From: Candidatus Brocadia pituitae
GTDB lineage: Bacteria; Planctomycetota; Brocadiia; Brocadiales; Brocadiaceae
NCBI GenBank assembly: GCA_017347445.1
Contig: AP021856.1
Span: forward strand, 3,480,613-3,544,612
DNA length: 64,000 nt
Direction of reading: 5' to 3'
Below the pieces are notes generated by a model. It was not told the DNA's origin. It did no database searches and worked only from the letters and a program-made list of their open reading frames with translations. Positions 18,569 to 27,041 of this stretch are shown in pieces (position 1 is the stretch's first letter; the number at the start of each line of letters is the position of its first letter). Both the position numbers and the translations under genes were made by a program.

Positions 18569-18883
18569 TTTACCCAGTTAGATAACATCGCCTACCTCCT
18601 CCATATAGTTCGCTATTCGATTCTTTAAATATCGTTTGCCCCAGGAGGATTTCAGATACTTTTCCCGTTTAGTTGCATCTTGTTGGTTTAAACATGCTTC
18701 GTAATAGACAAGTATCACGGGTAATCGGGATTTGGTAGAATGAACCTTTCCTTCATTATGTTCGTCCATCCGATTACGAAGATCTTTGGTATATCCAACG
18801 TAATAATGACCATCCTTTTCGGAAAGCAAAGTATATACATAATAAAAACTCATGCCGCTACCTCATATCTAACAGGGTAAATT
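18569..18883 (-). mobile_element. 315-bp GIY-YIG element with terminal inverted repeats, inserted in a DUF1016 gene
   Basis: Bounded by 16-bp inverted repeats TTTACCC(A/T)GTTAGATA: 18569-18584 on plus, 18866-18881 on minus. Its only gene is a GIY-YIG endonuclease (18578-18853) reading in the host gene's direction. Removing exactly 18569-18883 restores CTG-GGA-CAG-ATG-TAT-GTC and a 364-aa DUF1016 protein. It therefore looks like a minimal mobile unit of one endonuclease gene plus ends. I see no clear target duplication. Confidence 0.8.
18578..18853 (-). CDS. Small GIY-YIG endonuclease
   Basis: 91 aa. YYVYTLLS and YYVGYTKDLRNRMDEHN carry the two short strands and the conserved R of the GIY-YIG fold (here YVY..YVG). 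KTSR-like STKSRLP and YYEACLNQQDATKREKYLK follow, with a metal-binding E in the middle, then WGKRYLKNRI. This is the stand-alone GIY-YIG type often found as many dispersed genomic copies. Its ATG overlaps the premature TGA of the DUF1016 5' frame (ATGA at 18850-18853), so ribosomes finishing that frame could start it. The gene fills nearly the whole element and its ends overlap the inverted repeats. Role inferred: site-specific cutting for homing. Confidence 0.9.
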   Translation of the reverse strand: MSFYYVYTLLSEKDGHYYVGYTKDLRNRMDEHNEGKVHSTKSRLPVILVYYEACLNQQDATKREKYLKSSWGKRYLKNRIANYMEEVGDVI

Positions 18884-19794
18884 TGTCCCAGGTCTTGATG
18901 TTTAAGTTTGCCGATCTTCAAATCTATCAGCACAAAGCATTTCAGCAGGCGGTTATAGAAAATCAGATCAACATAGTAATGATCTTCATCAAAAGAAAAT
19001 CGGACTTGTCTGCCCGCAAAAAGAAACCCTTTGCCCAATTCCAGCATGAAGTGTTCTATCCTGGTAATGATTGCAGATTCCAGATCATTTTCAGAATAGG
19101 CACTCTCTTCCTTTAAGCCGAGGAATTCCAAAACATACGGTTCTTTGATTGCATCCTGTGGCATAGCAAGAACATGTCCTTTTTCAGTAAGCTCTCTGAC
19201 TTTTTTCTTGTCACGGCTGAGCGCAAGGCGTTCGTACAGAGACGAATTAAATTGACGCTCAAGTTCCCTGAGTGACCAGTTTTGTTTGATTGTCTCAATC
19301 TCGTAAAATTTTCTTTCTGCTTCGGGAAGTCTCATTAAGAATACATAATGCGACCAGCTCAGTTGGAAGATTTCTGGTGAAATCCGAGACAGTGTTGCGT
19401 ATTTCTCTGGAACTTTATCATTTTTATAGTTATGAGATTGCCCATACACTGTCTGGGTTTTTCGACCTAATGAGGATTTCGCAGACACTGTCTGCGAAAT
19501 CTTATCTGAATACGTGTTGTAAAAATTGCGCATATTTTCAAGATTGCGTTCAGAGAATCCTTTACCAAACTCCTTCACGAGCTGTTTCGAAAGATTCTTC
19601 AACGTCTCTTTAGCATATTCTGCTCTTCTTGCCCCTTTTTGTTCATGTTCCACGATCATCCTGCCTATGTCAAAATAGGTCATCACCATTGCTGTATTTA
19701 TATTTCTGGCAATGGACTTTCGCGCTTCATGCAGGAGATCTCTTATATTTTCGAATAACTTTCGATGTAATTGATTTTTTACGGTTTTACCCAT
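18850..19794 (-). pseudogene. 5' part of the second DUF1016 / YhcG nuclease gene
   Basis: The N-terminal domain (MVMTYFDIGRMIVEHEQKG, GFSERNLENMRNFY) and most of the PD-(D/E)xK domain (DHYYVDLIFYN, VLIDLKIGKLKHQDLGQ) are present. The frame then enters the GIY-YIG element and stops at 18850. The truncated 314-aa product keeps the D and K of the active site but shows D where the paralogue has E (LIDLK against VIELK). Between the domains QTVSAK/QTVYGQ is encoded by a 25-bp perfect palindrome and a decayed copy. Upstream at 19798-19888 lies a broken mod start. Confidence 0.85.
19476..19500. repeat. 25-bp palindrome inside the second DUF1016 gene
   Basis: Perfect 12-bp arms ATTTCGCAGACA/TGTCTGCGAAAT around one base, encoding ISQTVSAK. 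A decayed partner (CCCATACACTGTCTGGG, 19441-19457) encodes KTQTVYGQ. The position in the protein is the same linker that holds the two palindromes of the first DUF1016 gene, but the sequence is unrelated. Confidence 0.9.
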
Positions 19795-19797
19795 TGT

Positions 19798-19888
19798 CTA
19801 AAATCCTATCGTGACATTTATCACCATGCGTGGCTCCAGCTTTGGCTGATTATCCCCATGTGAGTACAAGTTTTTGAGTTTTGTCCAT
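19798..19888 (-). pseudogene. Second, broken copy of a mod 5' end
   Basis: From ATG 19888 the sequence reads MDKTQKLVLTW and then, after a frame slip, DNQPKLEPRMVI. This matches the mod start at 18373 (HQKLELTWIGKDNQPKLELRILI). About 30 codons remain before a stop at 19798. It lies directly upstream of the DUF1016 gene, suggesting that DUF1016 was inserted into, or recombined next to, a mod gene start. Confidence 0.75.
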
Positions 19889-19982
19889 GTTTTTTACAGT
19901 TCAGCCTTTTATTTTCTCTGCAGGATAATAAACCAATAAATTTTTTCTCTGCCGCAGAACCGGCTTTTCGATGATTTATTTG

Positions 19983-21449
19983 TTATCTTCCATAAACAAT
20001 CTCCCAATACCCGCCTTTATCGGGACCAATGCGCTTGAGAATATTTTTTACTTTCAGTTTTGCAAGATTATTTTCAACTGCGGTAGTGCTTATATCAAGC
20101 GTCTTAGAAAGCGCAGGTATTGTTATAAATTTATTTTTATTGATAATTTCTAATATTCTTTTTTCATTTTCACCCAACTTTTCACCCAACTTTTCACCCA
20201 ACTTTTCACCCAACTTTCTCCGTATTTTCTCCGACTTTACACCGACTTTTTCTCCGGCCTTTATCTCCGGCCTTTCTACCCACCCCTTCTCCATAGTTCC
20301 CTTGCCCTTTTGAAACCTGCCAGTTTTAAGAGAATAACGTGGATCACGGTAAAAAGTGACCCGAAAGAATGCATCCATCTCAAACACAGGTTCTTTCAGT
20401 CCTGTGTCACGCATAAGCTCTCTCATACGCTCAATACCAGAACCCATACGCTCAACTTTACCCATGCGATTGAACAAATCGGCAATAAGCGGATTTCTTC
20501 TCACAGAGGACTTACCGAAATCCCGCTTTGTAATTCCGTTAGGAAGTCCTCCCGGGTTTTCTATCTCCACGCGGTCATCAAAAATTCTTACATAAATACT
20601 TGTTCCGTTAATCGTATAATTTCTGTGGACTATAGCATTAACAACTGCTTCCCTTAAGGCGTCTAAAGGAATCTCATAAATATCAGAGCGATCAAAACCC
20701 CGAATTTCACTGCGGACGTTCAAATGTTTCTTTAAAAAAGCAACGGCTTCATTAAACTGGATTAAGAGGTCGTCTTTCACATCATGCCGGTCATAAATAT
20801 TCGTTTTATCCGTTCCCTTAAAAGCCGCAAAGATACTTTCCGCGTGAGGGATGAGTTTATCAACTCTGGAAGCAAACATTAAAGCGCCAGCATTTGTGAT
20901 TCTACCTTTCTGCACTAAACTCAGACTTGTCAGTATATTTTGCGGGATTATTTTTCTGATGCTGATGTCAGCTTCTTTCAGAAAGTTCCTTATTTTTTCT
21001 CTTGATATGTCTTTCCATGAAACACTTCTATTTGTCTTTTCTTCAAATGAAATCTTTTCATGCTCCTGGAACATTATCCGTAGTTCATGATTGGTCATTT
21101 TCTGTGTTGTGCCGTCAAGCCTCCTGAAATATCCTGAACTGCAATTATAAGGCTTATCTTCTCCCTGCGGCACTTCTATAGCTATGATGTTTTGCAATTG
21201 TTTTGTTTTTACCTGAACCGGAGGGTTACAGTTTCTTGCAACAGAATTAATTCGGGCTTTCATATCATTTGTCAGCTTCTCGCCGCGTACAGTCCGGTCA
21301 TCCCTAACGCCCAGGAGAATAACCCCACCCTTGGTGTTGGCAAATGCGACAATGTCTTCATCAATCCGAGGCGTAAAATGTTCTTTGAATTCAACAGTAA
21401 GCCCTTCGCCTTCCTGAACAAGTATTTGTACTTTATTGACATCCATCAT
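19983..21449 (-). CDS. AlbA_2 / HATPase_c_4 ATP-binding regulator-like protein
   Basis: 488 aa in three parts. An AlbA_2 domain (about 10-120; GLTVEFKEHF, FANTKGGVILLGVRDDR). A GHKL ATP-binding domain (about 265-390; REAVVNAIVHRNY holds the N-box N, then DDRVEIENPGGLP and GSGIERMRELMRD). A C-terminal winged-helix region (NEKRILEIINKNKFITIPALSKTL). Such proteins are annotated as ATP-dependent DNA helicase-related or transcriptional regulators; the function is not known. The start ATG follows the helicase stop with no gap (TAAATG), so it is the second gene of the defence operon. Between ATPase and winged helix it has GEKL repeated by a 12-bp tandem array. Confidence 0.88.
   Translation of the reverse strand: MMDVNKVQILVQEGEGLTVEFKEHFTPRIDEDIVAFANTKGGVILLGVRDDRTVRGEKLTNDMKARINSVARNCNPPVQVKTKQLQNIIAIEVPQGEDKPYNCSSGYFRRLDGTTQKMTNHELRIMFQEHEKISFEEKTNRSVSWKDISREKIRNFLKEADISIRKIIPQNILTSLSLVQKGRITNAGALMFASRVDKLIPHAESIFAAFKGTDKTNIYDRHDVKDDLLIQFNEAVAFLKKHLNVRSEIRGFDRSDIYEIPLDALREAVVNAIVHRNYTINGTSIYVRIFDDRVEIENPGGLPNGITKRDFGKSSVRRNPLIADLFNRMGKVERMGSGIERMRELMRDTGLKEPVFEMDAFFRVTFYRDPRYSLKTGRFQKGKGTMEKGWVERPEIKAGEKVGVKSEKIRRKLGEKLGEKLGEKLGENEKRILEIINKNKFITIPALSKTLDISTTAVENNLAKLKVKNILKRIGPDKGGYWEIVYGR
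20167..20214. repeat. 12-bp tandem repeat in the AlbA_2/HATPase gene
   Basis: Four perfect copies of TTTTCACCCAAC in frame, encoding (G)EKLGEKLGEKLG in the linker before the winged helix. A change in copy number would alter linker length without breaking the frame. Confidence 0.95.
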
Positions 21450-21849
21450 TTAAGCAATTTTCCATCTGATAGTGAAAAGTTCTGTTTGTTCCATTTTCTG
21501 CTTCAACCGTGCCTCAATTCCTTCAATTAATTGGTCTTTTTTGTTGTCCACATCATCCTGTGTCTGATACAAATTTAAGCGCATGGTATTTCGTTTCTTT
21601 TCCATTTCCTTTATCTGCCTGTGTGCCGTTACCTTCTCTTCAAGATTCAGTATCTTTTTCGCCTCTGTCTTTCGGTATTTTATCTCTTTATCTAATTCTT
21701 TCAATTCAATTTCCATGCTGCTCTTTACATCTTCTGCCCACCTGTCTAATTTTTCCATCTCATTATCGAAGAAACCTGCATTACGTTCAGCATTCATTTG
21801 CAGGATTTCGGCTTGCTGTTTTTGGGCTATTTGACTTATAAAATTCTTA

Positions 21850-21887
21850 ATATGAGAACCCACCCCTGATATGAGAACCCACCCCTG
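21850..21887. repeat. 19-bp tandem duplication that breaks the SNF2 helicase
   Basis: Two identical 19-mers (ATATGAGAACCCACCCCTG) back to back, at the edge of a PSQEG-type repeat cluster. 19 is not a multiple of 3; one copy gives an open frame. Confidence 0.95.
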
Positions 21888-21972
21888 AATCCCCTGCCGT
21901 ATTATCCACCCCTTCTCCCCTCCTTGGAGGGGATTGAGGTGTGGGTGTCCCTCCCAAGAGGGGACTTGTTGA
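21888..21972. repeat. PSQEG-type palindromes in the helicase gene
   Basis: CCCCTCCTTGGAGGGG and TCCCTCCCAAGAGGGG units with their tails, in frame, encoding PLLGGTPTPQSPPRRGEG just before the coiled-coil tail of the helicase. Confidence 0.88.
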
Positions 21973-24438
21973 TGCTGGCAGTGAAAAGAGCCTTTTACAT
22001 TGCTCAATATCCAATTCTGCACCTTCATCCGTAATCCCACATAATAAGATATGGTCTTCAGTTTCAAACGAATGTATAGTTAAGTTGATTACTGATAACC
22101 AGCCAGATTTTCCAACAAGTGGCTCAAGTATGGAAATTTTTGTGGGTGTATCTGAATAATTGAAAATAAGTCCGCTTTGGCTATCCGGAGCGGTTTCAGC
22201 ATTATATGATTTGCATTGTTGAATAATACGTTGTGCTAAAGGATGTCCGATCCTGTAAATATTGACGTCTTCAATATTCCTGCCAAGTCGATAGGGTCCC
22301 GAATGTATCTTTTCTTCTGGAAAAGGATTTTTCCGCAGGGTAAAAGAATACTCATCCGCTGTAAAATCAGCATAAGGTTCAAGGTAATATTTGGTAATCT
22401 GCCATAACCAGTTTTCGTATCGCGTCAGGTATTCCTTGCTTTCACGCAGACTTACCCGTAATTTTTCATGCACTTCTTCGTCGAAATTTTCCAGTAATTT
22501 TTGTCTGGCAGTTTTCAGGCGATCTTCAATGTGTTCCTCTAACTCCCTTTGTAACTGGTCAAATGAGGACTGTATCTCTTCCGGAGTCCTGCAATTCTGG
22601 TAAATCTGTGCAATGCGCTTTTCAAAATCAACCCCCGACTCGATGCTTCCCAATACTTCATCACTCGCGCCAAAGACGCCGCTAAAAAGTCTGAATTTTT
22701 CAGCCAATATCTGGTAAACCCTCTGGTCTGCTGCATTGTTTTTGTTCAAAAAATTCACCACAACCACATCAAACTTTTGTCCATAGCGATGACATCGCCC
22801 AATCCTCTGTTCAATGCGCTGTGGATTCCATGGCAGGTCGTAATTTACCACAAAAGAGCAAAATTGCAGGTTGATGCCTTCGGCGGCAGCCTCGGTTGCT
22901 ATCATAATTACCGCTTCATCTCTAAAGTAATCAACGATTGCAGCGCGCAAATTCGCCGTCTTTGAGTCTGTTACCGTATCGGTATCCTTATACTTTTCCA
23001 GCCATTGCCGATAAATTTCTCGTGATTTTGGATCGCTGTTAGAACCGTTGAATAGAACTATCTTCCCTTTAAATTCTGTACTTTCGAGAATATTTTTCAG
23101 GTATTCCTGCGTTCGTGTTGACTCAGTGAAGATAATAGCCTTCTTATTACCGCCCAGACGTTCTGTTTCGGCAAAGCCTTTTTTGAGCGCCGTCAACAGA
23201 ACTTCACCTTTTGAGTTTTGGGTAATTGACTTTGCAAGCCGCTCAAATTCCCTGAGATCGTAAATCTCTTGCTTCATGCCCTTGATTTCTTCAGGAGAAT
23301 ATTGCCTTTCCTGTTCATTGGGAAGTGGTTGCGATTCTTCCTCATCTTCCTGCCACTCGTCTTTTAATTCATCAAAGGTTTCAAAATGCTGCGCTATTGA
23401 TTTTTCTACTTCTTCGTCCAGTTGCTTTTGCCTTTCCAGAATATTTTCAAGCTTATCAGCCAGGGCTTCCAACGTTCCTGATATTGCAAAGGTAGATGAT
23501 GCCAGTAATTTTCTCAGAATCAAGGTCATCAATTGTCGTTGACTCGGAGGAAGGGCAAAAAGGTCTTCTCTTTGCAAATAGGATGACACCAGATCATATA
23601 ATCTCTGTTCATCGGAGGATGGAATAAACTCCTGTGTTACTGCTATTCTATTCGTGTATTTAACATATTCCAGGACCTGGTGGCGAAGTGTTCGTATGCA
23701 AACAGGCTTCAATCGTTCTTTCAGGCTATAAAAATCGTTCTCATCGGCTAACCTGGAATACTGACTCTTAAAACTCTTTACATCACCAAAGGTATATGCA
23801 TCAATGACACTCACAAGACCGTAAAGTTCTAAGAGAGAGTTTTGGAGCGGCGTTGCCGTAAGGAGAATCTTGGGGACGTTGGCAACGGCATTTTTGACGG
23901 CATTGGCAATTTTATTTGATGGCTTATACACATTTCTCAAACGGTGGGCTTCATCAATGACCACTAAATCCCAATTGATATTTTTAATGTAAACGTCTTT
24001 AGCCCTTGCAAAATGGTATGAGCAAATGATTATTTCATGCTGGTTGAAGGGATTTAGGTTCCCCTTTTTCATTTCCTGATTAAAAGATGACGTTTCCAAT
24101 ATAAGTGACGAAAGGAAGAATTTGTCCAGCAATTCCTGATTCCATTGTTTGCGCAGGTTTGATGGTACTATGACGAGAATTTTCCTCTTTCTTTCCGCCC
24201 ACTTTTGTGAAATAACCAGTCCGGCTTCAATGGTTTTTCCCAGTCCCACCTCATCCGCCAGTATAGCGCCCTTGGAAAGCGGGGAATGGAAGGCAAATAA
24301 GGCTGCCTCAACCTGATGTGGATTTAAATCTACCTGGGCATCCAGGAGAGAGGATGCCAGCTTTTGCATGCTATCCGATGAGCTACACTTTGTGAGTTCG
24401 AATGCAAAATATTTGGCATGATAAGGCGTTATTTGCAT

Positions 24439-25136
24439 TGATTATAGCGTTCAGATAATTATTTACGCTTAAAACGAAAGAATCAAATTACCTATTTTTT
24501 TTGGTTTGTGTACGGAGTATAAGTCATTCAAAAACGTATTGCAATACTATTTTAAGCAAATATACATGCTGGATGAGCCTGATAAAAAACTTGCACAGGC
24601 ATTAGAGGCAAAGCGCAGAGTCGACGTTCTTGAAGGCAAATACCTTGTAATCGCCAAAGAAACAACCCAGGGTACCTGTTTACACCGACATAAAAGATAA
24701 TACCCTCACAGGAGAAACAGACAATTTAACTTTATTAACAAGTATTTTATTGTCAAGATAACGTCAAAGCCCTGAAATCCAAGAAAGAAGGGGCAAGAAG
24801 GCAAGAGAAAGGATGTATGTGATTGGATGAGAAAGAGTTGTTATAAACAAAGAAGTTTTGGGACAAGGTAAGGGTTGGAGGTTTGCGCCTCTTTCCTGTC
24901 AGCCTGGCTCTGTCTGTAGTCTATCAGCTGATGAGATACAGTGTCATTGACCCAAAGAGGTCCACGCAATGGTTGATCCGTCCTTGTTTAAATCTAAAAT
25001 TACCATGCTCAGCAAGGAGCGCCGATAGAGGACTGAAAACCGATTACCATAAGGTATTTCAGAGAAGGGAAGAAAAGAGATGCAATAATAACCCTTTTGT
25101 CATTCATGCACTCAAGACTCTATGGCTTGATTAGCC
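24439..25136. other. 700-bp region without a recognisable gene
   Basis: Short open frames exist on the plus strand (24506-24700, 24883-25134), but neither has a good ribosome-binding site or a family I recognise. The phrase LAQALEAKRRVDVLEGKYLVIAK in the first looks protein-like and may be a remnant of a decayed gene. The promoter of the leftward defence operon should lie just above 24438. Confidence 0.4.
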
Positions 25137-25733
25137 TCAGTATGGTAAACGGTTTTTTATAAGCAATCGCTTTTGATTCTTGCAAAACCCGGCAGGAGGC
25201 GATATCTGAAGAACGCCTGTCACCCAGTATTTCCCAACAGGAACAGGCCTGCCATCTTTGTCCAGATGGTTCCATTTTACCTCATATACAAGCTTTTCAC
25301 CCGGACTCAGGATCTTCAATTCAGCGATTTCCTTAATATCTTTACCATTAAGATATCGCCATATTTTGATACCGGCAGGAGTGCTTACTACAAAATCGCA
25401 AGCCGGGTCTCCTAGCACTAGCAATTCAATGGGGGTTTTCCCCCGGTTCTTTACGGTGTATGTGAATTTCACCATTTCACCGGCCCATGCCTTCGGGGGT
25501 ACTTCCAGCCATGCATGGAGGTTAAAATTGACAGGTGGCGTCAAATCACGCCCCTCAACCTTTGCGTCTGAAATATTTTCAGAAGATTCTTTGCGCATGT
25601 TTCCCTCTGCCTGCCAGTCCTCATTGCTGGCCAACAATTGTGCCCAAAACGGACAAGTAAAAAACGGTATCAACAGAATGCTACAAACAATGATTATTAG
25701 ACCTCCCCTTTCGAACCCAAATTCTTTCATCAT
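25137..25733 (-). CDS. Secreted or membrane-anchored BsuPI-like proteinase inhibitor domain protein
   Basis: About 198 aa. A hydrophobic N-terminal segment (GGLIIIVCSILLIPFFTCPF) acts as signal peptide or anchor. From about residue 80 an Ig-like BsuPI domain is visible: KFTYTVKNRGKTPIELLV, DFVVSTPAGIKIWRY, ILSPGEKLVYEVKW, VPVGKYWVTGVLQ. BsuPI was described as an intracellular proteinase inhibitor of Bacillus; here it appears exported. It lies 66-80 bp downstream of a serine protease gene on the same strand, so a protease-inhibitor pairing is plausible. AAGGAAA precedes two ATG codons (25733, 25730); I use the first. Confidence 0.75.
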   Translation of the reverse strand: MMKEFGFERGGLIIIVCSILLIPFFTCPFWAQLLASNEDWQAEGNMRKESSENISDAKVEGRDLTPPVNFNLHAWLEVPPKAWAGEMVKFTYTVKNRGKTPIELLVLGDPACDFVVSTPAGIKIWRYLNGKDIKEIAELKILSPGEKLVYEVKWNHLDKDGRPVPVGKYWVTGVLQISPPAGFCKNQKRLLIKNRLPY

Positions 25734-25814
25734 TACTTTCCTTATCATGCTTGTATGTTATTAGCTGTGCAGAGGCATGATAGCCCACACCTCTGCACGG
25801 CAGGTTACCCATTC

Positions 25815-26918
25815 TTAATTGCAAAAGCCTTGGATACTAGAAAACTTACTGCTGGTAATACGGGTTGCTGAATTAGGGCAAGGACCATAAGCATGCGCCC
25901 CAATTACATAGCGATTGCCACTTACTATCTGATAAGCGCCACTACCACTCTGACCACCATATGTGTCAATTTCATAGTAGATGCGATAGCTCGTAGTAAG
26001 GCTTGATAAACCACCATAATGATAGTACTGACATAATCCACCATCTCGGTCTGCCGGATACCCCGAAATATGAGCAGTAACACCAGACAGACTTGACCAA
26101 TACCCGTAGCCCAGCCATCCAACGGCATTTCCTATAGTCCTATCGAGGCAGATTATGCCCATATCATGACTAGGGTCTTTATAATTGGTCCAACCGGTCC
26201 AGCTCAAATAATACGTCGCCCAAGCGGAACCATAAGACTTGGTGCCGCAACTGAAGCCAGGAATAACCTCGATGCTCTTCGCCCAACCACCGTGGCTTTT
26301 GTCATGGACGCAGTGTCCTGCAGTAATCGCTTTTTTTGGACCAATCATTGTTGCTGATCCAACAAACCTCGCCCCATCAGGAAAGGTGATGTATATTTTA
26401 CAATGAGTCCTCCACGGATAAGATGTCGCGGGATTAATTTTGGCGCGATTATCGGTTCCACACACACTTTCTGGCACTATCGCAGAATTGGTATCTTGCG
26501 AATCAGCATCAGAATTCGGGTCATCTTCCATTGTTGGGTTCTCTTGTATGGCAACTTCAGCATCGGAATCGTAGAGTTCCACCTCTCCTTGATAACCAGG
26601 CTCAAAAGCTTGCCGGGGCAATTTCTTTCTCGCCTTGAAAGAAATCGAATTATCCTGAAAATCCTCGATTTCCTGTCCTGCTTTCACATCATATGCTTTT
26701 AGACCCTGTGCTTTTCTCCTGGGAGCTTTACCCCACTGATCGGGTGAAGGCGGAACAATCGCGGGAATATCGAAATAAGAGGCATCAATCTGTGCCTCCG
26801 GATCATCAGGAGACAAGGGATAGGTCTTGTGTGCAGGCTCAGCCATAACCGAAAAGCATATGCAATGAATAAGAGCCATCGCAATAATGCTTAAGTATGA
26901 ATTTCTATTTATAAACAT
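25815..26918 (-). CDS. Secreted V8-like (trypsin-fold) serine endopeptidase with pro-region
   Basis: 367 aa. Signal peptide (about 1-26, ending SVMA-EP), a long acidic pro-region (about 27-155), then a catalytic domain with the trypsin-fold triad: H in ITAGHCVHD, D in SHDMGIICL and S in GGQSGSGAY. Cysteines at CGTDN and THCKI, and at the C-terminus, suggest disulphides as in V8/glutamyl endopeptidases. It is exported and probably self-activated. An AAGGAG site stands 8 bases before the ATG. A c-di-GMP-I riboswitch with terminator lies about 200 bp upstream on the same strand, so expression likely follows c-di-GMP. A BsuPI-like inhibitor gene follows. Confidence 0.9.
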   Translation of the reverse strand: MFINRNSYLSIIAMALIHCICFSVMAEPAHKTYPLSPDDPEAQIDASYFDIPAIVPPSPDQWGKAPRRKAQGLKAYDVKAGQEIEDFQDNSISFKARKKLPRQAFEPGYQGEVELYDSDAEVAIQENPTMEDDPNSDADSQDTNSAIVPESVCGTDNRAKINPATSYPWRTHCKIYITFPDGARFVGSATMIGPKKAITAGHCVHDKSHGGWAKSIEVIPGFSCGTKSYGSAWATYYLSWTGWTNYKDPSHDMGIICLDRTIGNAVGWLGYGYWSSLSGVTAHISGYPADRDGGLCQYYHYGGLSSLTTSYRIYYEIDTYGGQSGSGAYQIVSGNRYVIGAHAYGPCPNSATRITSSKFSSIQGFCN

Positions 26919-27026
26919 AGCAAAAACTCCTTATTAAAGTAAAACTTATTATCTTGCATCACGTACAGGAATATCCTCCATCGTGATGTGCCAAAATGAA
27001 ACTACTCTAAATAAACAACCTTCAAT

Positions 27027-27041
27027 CTATGAAAATATCAT
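27027..27041 (-). other. Four-codon open frame with a strong ribosome-binding site, in the leader of the protease
   Basis: AGGAGG (27052-27057, minus strand) is followed 10 bases later by ATG-ATA-TTT-TCA-TAG. It lies between the riboswitch terminator and the protease gene. It may be a leader peptide or chance. Confidence 0.3.

Larger units (their letters stand above)
21450..24438 (-). pseudogene. SNF2-family helicase, frame broken by a 19-bp tandem duplication
   Basis: The main frame (24438 to 21847, 863 aa) is a SNF2/RapA-type translocase: DEVGLGKTIEAGL (Walker A), VVIDEAHRLRN (DEAH), ILLTATPLQN, then TEAAAEGINLQF and RIEQRIGRCHRYGQ. It ends in PSQEG-repeat sequence (GDSGVGSHIRGGFSY). A coiled-coil tail (IKNFISQIAQKQQAEILQ.. 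to 21450) follows in another frame. At the junction a 19-mer occurs twice (21850-21868, 21869-21887). Removing one copy reads GVGSHIKNFISQ and gives one 989-aa protein. First gene of the defence operon; SNF2 helicases of this type occur in several phage-defence loci. Confidence 0.9.

Noticed and set aside
18385-18588. Stand-alone 67-aa gene MLSNWVKMYVNYYD
   Set aside because: It is the C-terminal part of the interrupted DUF1016 gene, shown by frame restoration after removing the GIY-YIG unit.
20167-20214. Tandem repeats as a possible CRISPR array
   Set aside because: Units are 12 bp, contiguous, without spacers, and in frame in a protein.
24506-25134. Two plus-strand frames between the helicase and the BsuPI-like gene
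   Set aside because: No ribosome-binding sites, no recognised family, odd composition; kept only as a possible remnant.
25771-25797. Hairpin GCAGAGG/CCTCTGC between protease and inhibitor as a terminator
   Set aside because: Stem of 7 bp with a large loop and no T tract; it would not stop transcription reliably.
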